DNA of 64,000 nt from Bacteroidales bacterium (GTDB lineage Bacteria; Bacteroidota; Bacteroidia; Bacteroidales; UBA932): the NCBI GenBank assembly GCA_017482565.1, contig JAFUMO010000001.1, positions 1 through 64,000 on the forward strand, given 5' to 3'. The position numbers and the translations under genes were made by a program. Position 1 is the first letter of the stretch. Every line of letters begins with the position of its first letter. The notes below the pieces were generated by a model. That model made no database searches. It saw nothing but the letters and a program-made list of their open reading frames with translations, and was not told the origin of the DNA. Of this stretch, positions 1 to 7,467 are shown piece after piece.

Positions 1-557
1 ATATTGTCATACCTATATCCTGATGCATCCTTAACTATCTCTGCAATCAGTTTCTTATTCCCTCTTCTACCATAGCTATAATGAAGAGGACATATATTCT
101 CCCCCTTGAGCTGGGATTGCCGCACCACTCTACTGAGTTCCTGGGCATAATTATTTGTCTTTCTTATCTCATTATAGTCGTTAATCTTCTTGCCATTCGG
201 TTGTACCCTATGAGATATAATATGATAATGCCTCCTTCCCGTATCATTGTGCTCCACCACAATGTACGGCTGATTTTCATAACCCAACCGTTTCATATAC
301 TCCTTGCATATATCCATTATATCCAATCTCTGCAGCTCATCTTCTGTAGGGTTGATGGACGCATGGAACGAAACTTTCTCCGTTCTGATATTGGCGCAAT
401 CCAATTCCCCAAACTTCGCTCTTACGGCATTAAGAATTGAGCTATCCGATTTCCCATCAAGACTGATATTACCATATCCGACTATTCTATTGTCCTCCAC
501 TCCCATCTTAGCGACAAGATAATTCAGACTGGCATGTACCTGAGCCGCTTTATGCAT
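1..557 (-). CDS. mobB: Relaxase of the MobB/MbpB type, 3' end outside window
   Basis: N-terminal 185 residues of a relaxase/mobilisation nuclease, which nicks one strand at the transfer origin and pilots it into the recipient. The metal-binding cluster is visible near residues 104-120 (EHNDTGRRHYHIISHRV), a spaced set of histidines of the kind seen in Bacteroides MobB relaxases, followed by NGKKIND. The ATG at 557 overlaps the last 8 bases of the preceding gene, suggesting translational coupling. The gene runs off the left edge, so the C-terminal domain and any coupling-protein gene beyond it cannot be seen. The family call is firm; the exact Mob subfamily is less certain. Confidence 0.85.
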   Translation of the reverse strand, partial: MHKAAQVHASLNYLVAKMGVEDNRIVGYGNISLDGKSDSSILNAVRAKFGELDCANIRTEKVSFHASINPTEDELQRLDIMDICKEYMKRLGYENQPYIVVEHNDTGRRHYHIISHRVQPNGKKINDYNEIRKTNNYAQELSRVVRQSQLKGENICPLHYSYGRRGNKKLIAEIVKDASGYRYDN

Positions 558-939
558 CTTGATTACCATTACCCACCAGCAGCTCTTTGACAAGTTGGAT
601 TTCTTGCACCAACAGGTTCGTCAATTTATACAGTTCTTTCATATTCCTTTCCGTTCCGTAAGAACTAATTTTACTCTTAGAGGCATTATAACTCTTGACA
701 ACCTGGTTATAATTCACACCTATCTTCTTGACCTCCGCCACCAACAGCCTCATACTTTCCATCAATTTCTCCTCCTGTACAGCCCTACGCACTGGCATAA
801 CTCGGGTTGAAAAAAGTTTTTTCCTCACATATCTTGAGACAGATTTATACCCTGCACTATCCATCCTCTGCATGAAATCCACATACTCAAGTTCTGTCAG
901 ACGTATATTCAGCCTCCTGTTTCTACAATTGGTCTTCAT
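550..939 (-). CDS. mobA: MobA-like relaxosome accessory protein
   Basis: A basic 129-residue protein directly upstream of the relaxase. The N-terminal stretch (RRLNIRLTELEYVDFMQRM) fits a ribbon-helix-helix DNA-binding fold, and the C-terminal half (VGVNYNQVVKSYN, then a leucine-rich helix) is typical of MobA/MobC-type proteins that bind oriT and help the relaxase. The ATG at 939 starts the conserved domain; a longer reading frame back to 1011 has no recognisable sequence and is not used. A candidate promoter for this strand lies at 1071-1078. MobA and MobB together mark this as a self-mobilising element. Confidence 0.8.
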   Translation of the reverse strand: MKTNCRNRRLNIRLTELEYVDFMQRMDSAGYKSVSRYVRKKLFSTRVMPVRRAVQEEKLMESMRLLVAEVKKIGVNYNQVVKSYNASKSKISSYGTERNMKELYKLTNLLVQEIQLVKELLVGNGNQDA

Positions 940-1070
940 AAAATAAACGAGTTGCGAGTTTATTTCTCCGACACAAAGTGTCGCAATTTCCGCGGTATCC
1001 AGACCGCGCAAGACAGTGTTTTGTCATACAAACACACATCTTGCTTTTATGTCTCTCACACTTCCCGGCA

Positions 1071-1078
1071 CAAAGATA
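1071..1078 (-). promoter_or_regulatory. Candidate -7 element for the mob genes
   Basis: Read on the minus strand this is TATCTTTG, a match to the Bacteroidetes -7 consensus TAnnTTTG. It lies about 130 bases upstream of the mobA start and points toward it. Confidence 0.55.
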
Positions 1079-1134
1079 TAAAATATCGCATAAATATATC
1101 TTTTATACTTATTTTATCGTATAGTTATATTTTA

Positions 1135-1142
1135 TACCTTTG
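1135..1142 (+). promoter_or_regulatory. Candidate -7 element, rightward
   Basis: TACCTTTG matches TAnnTTTG and diverges from the mob promoter at 1071-1078. It would drive the small gene at 1346 through a leader of about 200 bases. Confidence 0.5.
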
Positions 1143-1285
1143 CGCAAACGCACAAAATACAATACGCGCATTTAGGCAAAATAGAAGAATAGCAAATGTA
1201 ATTAGTAGCAAAAGCGCAAATGCGCATTAACATATAATAGCATAATGTAAAATGCGCATAATCGTAAAGTATTAAAAGCGCAATA
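1141..1285. other. GCGC-motif region beside mob genes (oriT or operator candidate)
   Basis: AT-rich DNA with recurring short motifs of the type GCGCAAA, GCGCATT and TGCGCAT near 1141, 1165, 1213, 1220, 1252 and 1279, in both orientations. No gene is visible. The position between divergent promoters and next to mobA/mobB fits either operator sites or the transfer origin. No nic site can be recognised by eye. Confidence 0.35.
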
Positions 1286-1300
1286 TAGATATATAGCAAT

Positions 1301-1340
1301 CACATAATCACATAATCACATAATCACATAATCACATAAT
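1301..1340. repeat. Five perfect tandem copies of CACATAAT
   Basis: Forty bases made of five exact 8-bp units, ending 5 bases before the ATG at 1346. The unit is not a multiple of three and lies in the untranslated leader, so copy-number change would alter the spacing of the translation start region rather than the protein. Confidence 0.9.
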
Positions 1341-1345
1341 TAATT

Positions 1346-1606
1346 ATGAGCAAACTTGACATAAACACAGAAGATTTTTCCACAAGCTTTCTTGCCCAAG
1401 AGCCAGCCGAAGAGATGTCACAACCACAAAAAAAAGAAAAGACAGGAGGGATGGCATTAACTGAATGTATCCGCATCAGTTCAGAGAATAAATACGCCCT
1501 AAAGAAATACCTCCTGAAAAAAGAAAAAGAAACCGGAAAATTCATAGCCCTAAATAGGCATATCGATAATATCCTCTCAGAATGGATTGAACAACATAAA
1601 GATTAA
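1346..1606 (+). CDS. Small hypothetical protein of the mobile element
   Basis: Eighty-six residues, hydrophilic, with a disordered N-terminal third and a lysine-rich helical C-terminus (KKYLLKKEKETGKFIALNR). The length, charge and position next to mob genes resemble small DNA-binding accessory proteins, but I do not recognise the family. The start is immediately preceded by the 8-bp tandem repeat. The 3' end overlaps a convergent reading frame (1542-1808) by 65 bases. A motif shared with two pilus-gene 3' ends (GTGAATTGCTTTC) follows 9 bases after the stop. Confidence 0.6.
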   Translation: MSKLDINTEDFSTSFLAQEPAEEMSQPQKKEKTGGMALTECIRISSENKYALKKYLLKKEKETGKFIALNRHIDNILSEWIEQHKD

Positions 1607-1808
1607 GAGGGGGCGTGAATTGCTTTCTATTTATAGACCATATGAGCAATCCTCCTAATCCTCCTAAAATAGTTATAACAGCAACGATTTTTGTAAAGAT
1701 GTTCATAATTATAGAGAATAAATCTTGCCTGTTTGGAGCATGCATTGCTCCTATTAAAATAACAATACCTATAAGCACAATTATCCCATATTTGATATAA
1801 TTTTTCAT
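1542..1808 (-). CDS. Possible small two-helix membrane protein
   Basis: Eighty-eight residues. Two hydrophobic segments (about residues 7-22 and 38-57) separated by a short polar loop and followed by a basic stretch look like a genuine membrane protein. The family is unknown. The C-terminal 22 codons overlap the 3' end of the gene on the other strand, which lowers confidence; the real protein may be shorter. Confidence 0.4.
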   Translation of the reverse strand: MKNYIKYGIIVLIGIVILIGAMHAPNRQDLFSIIMNIFTKIVAVITILGGLGGLLIWSINRKQFTPPLNLYVVQSILRGYYRYAYLGL

Positions 1809-1975
1809 GATAAATCTATTCGTTATTTCTAACTTTGAATAAGTTGCTTGTTCTCACAAAAGTAAATGTAGATTAAGAAGTATACAAACTTTTTTGGGGA
1901 ATTTTCAAAATGAGGAACTTAATGTTTTTATGCGTCAGATAAGTTGAGCCTCATATGAAACACTCTGGGATAAAT

Positions 1976-2007
1976 TTTGTTATTGTATTACAAATGATAT
2001 ATATTTG
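1976..2007 (+). promoter_or_regulatory. Promoter of the toxin-antitoxin operon
   Basis: TTTG at 1976-1979 and TATATTTG at 2000-2007, 20 bases apart, match the Bacteroidetes -33/-7 pattern. The antitoxin start is 20 bases downstream. Toxin-antitoxin operons of this type usually repress themselves at this site. Confidence 0.7.
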
Positions 2008-2027
2008 CAATTAAAAGTATTATAGTA

Positions 2028-2276
2028 ATGGAAACAACAGTAGCAGCAAAGAGAATAACAACCTTTCGTTTAAGTGAGGAATTGTTAGAGAGACTTAAGG
2101 TTCTTGCCAAGAGGGAGAACAGGAGCCTGAATAATTTTGTGGAGTACACTCTTATGGAGGTTGCTTATAATGAGCCTAACGAGGAAACATTGGCTGCAAT
2201 GAAAGAGGCTACAAGTGGTGCTGAACTTGAGACTTTAGATGTGGATAATTTCAGGAACTTTGTTAAATCTTTATGA
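2028..2276 (+). CDS. Ribbon-helix-helix antitoxin
   Basis: Eighty-two residues. The N-terminal part (RITTFRLSEELLERLKVLAK, then SLNNFVEYTL) is a ribbon-helix-helix DNA-binding domain; the acidic C-terminus would wrap and neutralise the toxin. The stop overlaps the toxin start by 4 bases (ATGA), the usual coupled arrangement. Expected role: bind the toxin and repress the shared promoter at 1976-2007. Close to the replication origin, the pair probably stabilises the element. Confidence 0.8.
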   Translation: METTVAAKRITTFRLSEELLERLKVLAKRENRSLNNFVEYTLMEVAYNEPNEETLAAMKEATSGAELETLDVDNFRNFVKSL

Positions 2277-2548
2277 AAACTATAAAACTGACCAGCCAAT
2301 TTAAGAAGGACTTGAAGAGGTATCAGAACAATCCTCGTAAGGTGGATAGTTTGGAGAGAGTGGTGAAATTATTGCGTGAGACAGGAACTGTACCGAATGA
2401 GTATAAACCACATCTTTTAATAGGTAACTATAAGGGATTTATGGAGTGCCATATAGAGAATGACTTTTTGCTTATATGGTTTGATGAGGAGGCTGATATC
2501 ATAAAGTTGGTCAGGTTGGGGTCGCATTCTGACCTATTCAGGAAATGA
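2273..2548 (+). CDS. YafQ-family mRNA-cleaving toxin
   Basis: Ninety-one residues of the RelE/ParE superfamily, YafQ branch. The residues known to matter in E. coli YafQ have equivalents here: His47 (KPHLLIG), His60 (ECHIEND), Asp64, His85 (GSHSDLF) and Phe89. The expected activity is ribosome-dependent mRNA cleavage. The length matches the family and no lesion is visible. Translated from an ATG that overlaps the antitoxin stop. Confidence 0.88.
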   Translation: MKTIKLTSQFKKDLKRYQNNPRKVDSLERVVKLLRETGTVPNEYKPHLLIGNYKGFMECHIENDFLLIWFDEEADIIKLVRLGSHSDLFRK

Positions 2549-2696
2549 TTTTATATATTTAAAGGACTTAGACTACCTTGTTTAAGTTAATGTTTAACCA
2601 ATTCCGAGTTTACGCAGTTGTGTAAACCGTGGTGTAAGCCAGAGAGACAGATAAGATAAAGCAAGTTGTATAACTGCTTGATTCAGTGGCTTGAAC

Positions 2697-2738
2697 GAGG
2701 TGGCTCAGTTGGTTAGAGCGCATGCTTCATAATCATGT
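2697..2738 (+). pseudogene. Partial tRNA (CAT anticodon): D arm and anticodon arm only
   Basis: The segment GGCTCAGTTGGTTAGAGCG, CATG, CTTCATAA, TCATG matches the 5' two thirds of the intact tRNA-Met at 33774-33847 except for a few bases, but the sequence after the anticodon stem (TCAAGTTGCTCC) has no T arm or acceptor. It is in the opposite orientation to the intact tRNA. It may be an attachment-site remnant, either carried by the element or left by another integration. It cannot make a functional tRNA. Confidence 0.75.
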
Positions 2739-2827
2739 CAAGTTGCTCCTGCTCAGTTTATGAGTTTCGTTTTAAATGGCATGTTTCACTATACATCATT
2801 GAGTAACAACATGTTGTATATTTTCTG

Positions 2828-3155
2828 GGGAGAAATTGTCAACTTTTTTAATTTAGAATTTTTATAAAGGGAGAAATTGTCAACTTTTTTTTTCTTTTTT
2901 AAGGCTCTTAATTGGAAAATGCCTTAAACTCCCATGTTCAGTGACACTAATTGACAATTTTTCATTCAAAAAGCAATTCTTTTCTCGTTTAAAGAAGCAT
3001 TTTTTAACAGTTGTAAAAGGTTGTATATATCAAGTATTAGATAGTAGTAGGGGTATTTTTCAGGGAACATCTTATTGATTCCCAGCTATTCAGCCCAAAA
3101 ACTTAGGGAGAAAATGTCAACTTTCCTCCTTTCCCAGGGAGAAATTGTCAACTTT
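2828..3155. repeat. Iteron family A (4 copies)
   Basis: Four 19-bp direct repeats of GGGAGAAATTGTCAACTTT at 2828, 2869, 3106 (one base changed) and 3137, plus a partial inverted copy near 2948-2958. They flank an AT-rich segment holding the motifs TTTAAAGAAGCATTTTTT (2988-3005) and GATAGTAGTAG (3040-3050). This looks like one half of a plasmid-type replication origin. Confidence 0.85.
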
Positions 3156-3353
3156 CCCCACACACATCAAAATATCTCATCATCCACGAGAGGTTCGCCC
3201 TCCATACCAAAACTATATTCCAGTTCTTTTGTATTTAGCGATTATTATTTTTGAAGTTTTATAATTTATCACAACTATAACTATCACTTAAAATTTAAGC
3301 ATAAGAAGCGTCCGCTTGCAAAGTACTGATTATTTGTATTTAAAAAACAATAA

Positions 3354-3806
3354 GGGGCAAAAACCCAACATTCAAAATTTTCAAATTTTCTCAATAAGGG
3401 GCAAAAACCCAACATTTACAGAATAAGGGACAGAAACCCAACATTGTTTATTATTTTACCAAGACCTTTTTCTTTTTTAATGCATTTTTTAGATGAAATT
3501 TTTGTAAACGAACATTTAATTTCTTCGTCTAAATGAGCATTTTTTGCAGTAGATAATCAATAGTTAATCATTAGTGATAGTAGTAGAAAGGCTTATATGA
3601 TTTATTATCAATAAAATACAGCAACAATAAGGGGCAAAAACCCAACATTCAAGGGACAAAAACCCAACATTCAAGGGACAAAAACCCAACATTCAAGGGA
3701 CAGAAACCCAACATTCAGAAACCACAAGGGACAAAAACCCAACATTATAAAAATTTAGCCCAGGCATAAGGGACAAAAACCCAACATTCATAGAATAAGG
3801 GACAGA
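3354..3806. repeat. Iteron family B (9 full copies and 1 partial)
   Basis: Direct repeats of GGGRCARAAACCCAACATT start at 3354, 3398, 3427, 3631, 3653, 3675, 3697, 3728 and 3770, with a truncated copy at 3799. Copies from 3631 to 3697 are spaced exactly 22 bp, about two helical turns, as is usual for iterons bound by a Rep initiator. Gaps of 3 bases between copies rule out a CRISPR array. Confidence 0.92.
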
Positions 3807-3834
3807 TCCGTGTAGTTTCTCTCTCGCCCCCTAC

Positions 3835-4926
3835 TCACGAATGAATATTATCTATCTCTTTAATCAATCCTTTCAATGCATAATCCGCATCACTCTTAAC
3901 TTCATTATTCTTTATATATTCTCCCAGAAATATAATCTTATTATAAACCTGTGGAGCATTCTCCAGAGTAATCTTAGGCAATAGTTGTTGCATATGCCAA
4001 TCTACCATATGAAAATGCTTATAACACATATTTGCAATATTTTCTTTGACTTTATTAAGTTGTTCCTGTTCAGCTTTAGATGCTGAAGATCTTATAACCT
4101 TAAAAGACAATTTATATGGTTCTGAGTCATTCGGAAGTGCATACTTCTCCGCAACCTCAAACCAACAATCGGCATTTTCATGTAACTCCTCATATGCAGG
4201 TCTTATAACTCTCTTGTACAAATCCTTATACTTCGCATATTTCTTCCCGAGCATAAATAACTTACGGAATTCTTTAATGGTCATCTCAAACCCACCTTTT
4301 TGCGACCATGACGATATAAGCATGTACATTCTCACAGTGTATTTACATTTTGCATTAAAGGCTATTTCCTTAATAAATTTTGTATAGCCCTTATCTATAT
4401 CAACGAACATCATTGCAATATCTTTATCAAGATGAATCTCAAAATTCCTTGAATACTTCTGAGTTTCATTGAGAATCACCTTTGCGACTAATGCTTGATA
4501 TGAACAATATCTATCGCCCGTCCTGGCATCAATAGTTTTCAACTCTATAGGAATTGAAGTCAATTGTTTAAGCACTACCTTAAGTTCAGCATACTGGTAC
4601 GGTCTAATTCCCAAATCCTTATAAGCTAATTCTATTGTCACAATATTGGAATTATCTGTAAACAATGATAATTGTTGAGAAGAACCAACTATTCCTTCTT
4701 CCTTACAATCTATATTCTGCTGAATGTATCTCTGCATTTTCTCCACAAGTAGGATTACAGTCTTCAACTGCAAGACACTAAAATCCGCAGCCATTAACGT
4801 CAATATATTAGATTGTTTCAACCATGTTATATTTTTTGGCAACATAACCGGCTTATTTGTTCTTGGTAGCCCCTTCCTTTCAAGGGTTATCTCTCCGTTT
4901 TCAACTTTCTTTTTCGCTCTTTCCAT
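3835..4926 (-). CDS. Rep_3 (RepB-type) replication initiator
   Basis: A 363-residue initiator that would bind the neighbouring iterons and open the origin. After a basic N-terminal tail, the conserved core starts near residue 30 (NITWLKQSNILTLMAADFSVLQLK) and contains two winged-helix units; FKTIKEFRKLFML-type and YKDLYKRVIRPAYEEL segments (residues about 215-250) are typical of this family. It is the last gene of a leftward set with 4929-5144 and the ArdC-like gene. A plasmid initiator inside an integrating element suggests autonomous replication after excision, or a plasmid ancestry. Confidence 0.88.
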   Translation of the reverse strand: MERAKKKVENGEITLERKGLPRTNKPVMLPKNITWLKQSNILTLMAADFSVLQLKTVILLVEKMQRYIQQNIDCKEEGIVGSSQQLSLFTDNSNIVTIELAYKDLGIRPYQYAELKVVLKQLTSIPIELKTIDARTGDRYCSYQALVAKVILNETQKYSRNFEIHLDKDIAMMFVDIDKGYTKFIKEIAFNAKCKYTVRMYMLISSWSQKGGFEMTIKEFRKLFMLGKKYAKYKDLYKRVIRPAYEELHENADCWFEVAEKYALPNDSEPYKLSFKVIRSSASKAEQEQLNKVKENIANMCYKHFHMVDWHMQQLLPKITLENAPQVYNKIIFLGEYIKNNEVKSDADYALKGLIKEIDNIHS

Positions 4927-4928
4927 AC

Positions 4929-5144
4929 TTACCCGTTAATCTTATCGTTGATATACCCGGTTATACAGCTGTAAAGCCGGAAATAATCATCGGAGCTTTC
5001 ATATGCTGCCGCATGCCGGTAATATCTTTCAAAAAGATAGGCATGGGAGGCCATCAATTCCTGCAGCACCTGCTCTGCAATAAGGCCCGGATTGTCTTCA
5101 AATTCTTTCTCAATGACTCTTTTAACCAAATCAATCTTTGTCAT
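4929..5144 (-). CDS. Small hypothetical protein between ardC-like and rep
   Basis: Seventy-one residues, acidic to neutral, aromatic-rich (YLFERYYRHAAAYESSDDYFRLY), predicted helical, no signal or membrane segment. It starts 4 bases after the ArdC-like gene stops and ends 2 bases before rep starts, so it is almost certainly translated with both. The family is not recognised. It could regulate rep or be an adaptor for it; nothing in the sequence decides this. Confidence 0.65.
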   Translation of the reverse strand: MTKIDLVKRVIEKEFEDNPGLIAEQVLQELMASHAYLFERYYRHAAAYESSDDYFRLYSCITGYINDKING

Positions 5145-5148
5145 AGCA

Positions 5149-6162
5149 CTATAATTTCAGGTTTTTCTTTTTATCATGTTTAAGTTCTTCCGGAATAGAG
5201 ATGTCATCCATCTCTTCTTTTTGGCTCTGCCCAATCTCAAGGCCAAAATGCCTAGTCATAAATTGAGTCACGGCCTTTGCATCAGACAATACATTGAAGA
5301 TGTACTGAGGATCCTGCCGCATATTCTCAAGCCAGCACTTGAGATATGCAATATTGTTCTGTTGTGGTGTCTGTTCTACGCCTATCGACAGGCCTGTCAA
5401 ACCAGCAGACAATTCCGCAATAAGTTCCTCATGACCATATGAGTCAACCCCATCGGGAGCCTTGGTCTTGCGGGGACAGGCATCAGGATGCATGGTGCTG
5501 TGTGCCATCTCATGCAGAGTTGTACTATAGAACTGCGCCATCTGGTTGAACTGCTCCCTTAATGGAAGAACTATATGATTATCCTTTGGCGTGTAATATG
5601 CCTGATTAGAACGCATCTCGTAAACAGGACAGATCCACCTGCCTTGCAGCTGCTCATCAAGCATAGTATGGCTTTCGCCCTGGACCCTGTTTGCAATACT
5701 GAACTTCTGTTGGAATTTCTCGTAGATTTCAGGCCTTACATCCTGCATATTAGTCTGACATATATTGAAGACAACATAGTAAGACAGCTTCACTTTTGTA
5801 GTACACTGTGCTTGCTGCTCCTGAGTCATCTTCTGGAACTGGTCATCGGGAATATATTTACCATTCTCATCCTTGTGATAACGGATATAGTGCTGTACCG
5901 GCCATCCCTTCTGGCCCTTGAGAACACTTACTCCAAGTTTCTGAGCCTGATTATATGTCAGATATACCGGCAATCCATATCCTTTCATGGACATTGCCAA
6001 AGAAAGAAGAAAGAGATTGGCTCCCCTGTACCCCGTACCGCGGAGGTTGACAGGGTAGGCACTGACATTGAACCAAGGTTTCTCCCAGAAGAGTTCATCA
6101 TTGAATTTCTCCATTAAAGCAGAAGTATACGCTTCCGCCAGTTTTTCAAGTGTCTTGTTCAT
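5149..6162 (-). CDS. ArdC-like protein with zincin metallopeptidase domain
   Basis: A 337-residue protein. The N-terminal part (about residues 1-130, with KPWFNVSAYPVNLRGTGYRG) matches the ssDNA-binding domain of ArdC-type antirestriction proteins. The C-terminal part has a zinc-peptidase signature HEMAH near residue 218 with a downstream glutamate (GHEELIAELSAGL). Such proteins are carried by conjugative elements and protect incoming single-stranded DNA from host defences. It is the first gene of the leftward ardC-small protein-rep set, driven by the promoter at 6180-6187, divergent from the tra block. Confidence 0.82.
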   Translation of the reverse strand: MNKTLEKLAEAYTSALMEKFNDELFWEKPWFNVSAYPVNLRGTGYRGANLFLLSLAMSMKGYGLPVYLTYNQAQKLGVSVLKGQKGWPVQHYIRYHKDENGKYIPDDQFQKMTQEQQAQCTTKVKLSYYVVFNICQTNMQDVRPEIYEKFQQKFSIANRVQGESHTMLDEQLQGRWICPVYEMRSNQAYYTPKDNHIVLPLREQFNQMAQFYSTTLHEMAHSTMHPDACPRKTKAPDGVDSYGHEELIAELSAGLTGLSIGVEQTPQQNNIAYLKCWLENMRQDPQYIFNVLSDAKAVTQFMTRHFGLEIGQSQKEEMDDISIPEELKHDKKKNLKL

Positions 6163-6179
6163 ATTGATGCCATTTTTTA

Positions 6180-6187
6180 CAAAGATA
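6180..6187 (-). promoter_or_regulatory. Candidate -7 element of the ardC-rep operon
   Basis: TATCTTTG on the minus strand, 17 bases upstream of the ArdC-like start. It is back-to-back with the tra promoter at 6209-6241, so one regulator could control both. Confidence 0.65.
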
Positions 6188-6208
6188 TTATTTATTTGAT
6201 TGTTTTCA

Positions 6209-6241
6209 TTTGTTTATTATCGTATAAATATAATATCTTTG
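6209..6241 (+). promoter_or_regulatory. Promoter of the tra/pilus block
   Basis: TTTG at 6209-6212 and TATCTTTG at 6234-6241, 21 bases apart. The ParA start is 17 bases downstream. This is the only clear rightward promoter seen before the pilus genes. Confidence 0.7.
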
Positions 6242-6258
6242 CAGGAAAATTCTTGTTT

Positions 6259-6978
6259 ATGGCTGAAACATTCATTTTTTTTACCGTAAAGGGGGGCACT
6301 GGTAAGACCTCCATCGCAACACTATTCTCATCCTGGCTTGACCAGCAGAAGAAAAAAGTATTGTGTGTTGATGCTGATGCCCCTGCATACAATCTATATA
6401 ATTTACGTCAAAGAGAGCTGTCGGAATATCAGACCAACCCTGAAGCTATAGATCGTCTTGTACCTGAAGACAGCCACTCAATTTATCCCATAATAAAATT
6501 GGGCTCAGGCATTGAGGAAAGGCAGAATCTCATCCATATCAAGCAGAAAGGATTATTTGACTACATAGTTGTTGACTTTCCCGGTTCCCTGACCGACAGC
6601 AATGCCATTGCTCTCATCAAGGAGAAGTTTGTGGACCATGCTATATTGCCTACAATACTTGACACGTCTGTTATTGTAAGCAATATCAAGGCTGCTTCCC
6701 AGCTGAAAAATTTTATCCAGGATGTGAGGTTCTTGTGGAACAATGTCCTCTACCACGAAAAGGAAGAAATATACAATGAACACACCCAAACCATCCAACA
6801 GACATACGGCATAGGGGTATGTCATCACAAGGTCAAAAGCACTTCATATATGAGACGGGAATATGGCAGTGACCAGATTTTCATCAAATCCACATTATGC
6901 TACCCGGCCAAAACCTTAAAGGACAAGAAACTTGATTACGAATCTGTATTTAACGAACTAATTAACAGTAAAATATGA
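6259..6978 (+). CDS. ParA-family ATPase (TraA position)
   Basis: A 239-residue ParA/MinD-type ATPase. The deviant Walker A motif KGGTGKTS is at residues 11-18, Walker A' (VLCVDADAP) near 34 and Walker B (YIVVDFPGS) near 104. The start at 6259 is chosen because the conserved domain begins at once and the promoter -7 element ends at 6241. It occupies the place of TraA at the head of CTnDOT-type tra operons. Likely roles are partitioning of the excised element or positioning of the transfer machinery. The stop overlaps the next start by 4 bases. Confidence 0.88.
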   Translation: MAETFIFFTVKGGTGKTSIATLFSSWLDQQKKKVLCVDADAPAYNLYNLRQRELSEYQTNPEAIDRLVPEDSHSIYPIIKLGSGIEERQNLIHIKQKGLFDYIVVDFPGSLTDSNAIALIKEKFVDHAILPTILDTSVIVSNIKAASQLKNFIQDVRFLWNNVLYHEKEEIYNEHTQTIQQTYGIGVCHHKVKSTSYMRREYGSDQIFIKSTLCYPAKTLKDKKLDYESVFNELINSKI

Positions 6979-7301
6979 TAAAAAGCAGAAGAAAGGCAAC
7001 AATCAGCAAGCCATGGTCTCCAACGGCATTAAAGGCTTACATGAAAAACAAGGAATCTTTTGAATTGAACAAGTGTGTCCGAGAAATGACCATAATGAGC
7101 ATGGCAGCATCAATGGGAAAGTCAAAAGGAGACTTTATCATCTATCTGTTGGACATGTTTCTGGCATCAGACCCTGAGATGAAAAAAAGGTATAACCGAT
7201 TCTATGATGAAAATCTTAAAATACTTGAAGCCGAAACGGCACACGCAAACAGCATCAATGAGGAAAGAGAATGTGGAAATAATCAAGAAAGTGACCTATA
7301 G
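6975..7301 (+). CDS. Small tra-operon protein (TraB/TraC position), unknown
   Basis: A basic 108-residue protein with SPTALKAYMKNKESFELNKC in the first half and a mostly helical remainder. It follows ParA with a 4-base overlap, which suggests a partner of the ATPase, perhaps a ParB-like or DNA-binding adaptor. I do not recognise the family. Its 3' end overlaps the next gene by 44 bases. Confidence 0.65.
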   Translation: MIKSRRKATISKPWSPTALKAYMKNKESFELNKCVREMTIMSMAASMGKSKGDFIIYLLDMFLASDPEMKKRYNRFYDENLKILEAETAHANSINEERECGNNQESDL

Positions 7302-7467
7302 AATCTCAACCACAACAATAAAAGACCTAAAACCGGATTACTCAATTTCTGAGCTGGCACAAGAAGAAGCACAGGCTCTTGAGTTATCAACCTTAGATTT
7401 TGAAATTACAGAAAAAGAAATAGAAGATTATGAAAAGAATTTCCGAAGACTCAGCGGCCAACATTAG
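7258..7467 (+). CDS. Small tra-operon protein, unknown
   Basis: Sixty-nine residues from the ATG at 7258; an upstream ATG at 7204 lies deeper in the previous gene and is less likely. The protein is acidic at its C-terminus (FEITEKEIEDYEKNF). It overlaps both neighbours, by 44 bases upstream and 38 downstream. No family recognised. It fills the TraD position of CTnDOT-type operons, but similarity cannot be shown from sequence alone. Confidence 0.55.
   Translation: MRKENVEIIKKVTYRISTTTIKDLKPDYSISELAQEEAQALELSTLDFEITEKEIEDYEKNFRRLSGQH

Larger units (their letters stand above)
2820..3834. other. Replication origin (oriV) with two iteron families
   Basis: This gene-free stretch sits just downstream of the Rep_3 gene. 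It has two similar halves: each has iterons, an AT-rich block with a [TC]TAAA[GT][AG]AGCATTTTTT-type motif (about 2988 and 3529) and GATAGTAGTAG (3040 and 3576), in the same order and at nearly the same spacing. The iteron sequences differ between the halves. No separate promoter is evident for the leftward rep gene within it. Between 2549 and 2696 I see nothing definite beyond a short inverted repeat around 2611-2630. Confidence 0.75.

Noticed and set aside
81..522. Rightward reading frames at the left end
   Set aside because: They lie opposite the relaxase gene, which has clear motifs and correct coupling with mobA.
1615..1800. Rightward 61-residue frame
   Set aside because: It is the mirror of the membrane-protein frame on the other strand, which has better hydrophobic segments and start.
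2697..2738. Functional tRNA gene
   Set aside because: No T arm or acceptor 3' strand follows the anticodon arm.
3354..3806. CRISPR array
   Set aside because: Repeats are 19 bp with 3-base gaps or irregular AT-rich gaps and lie next to a Rep_3 gene; these are iterons.
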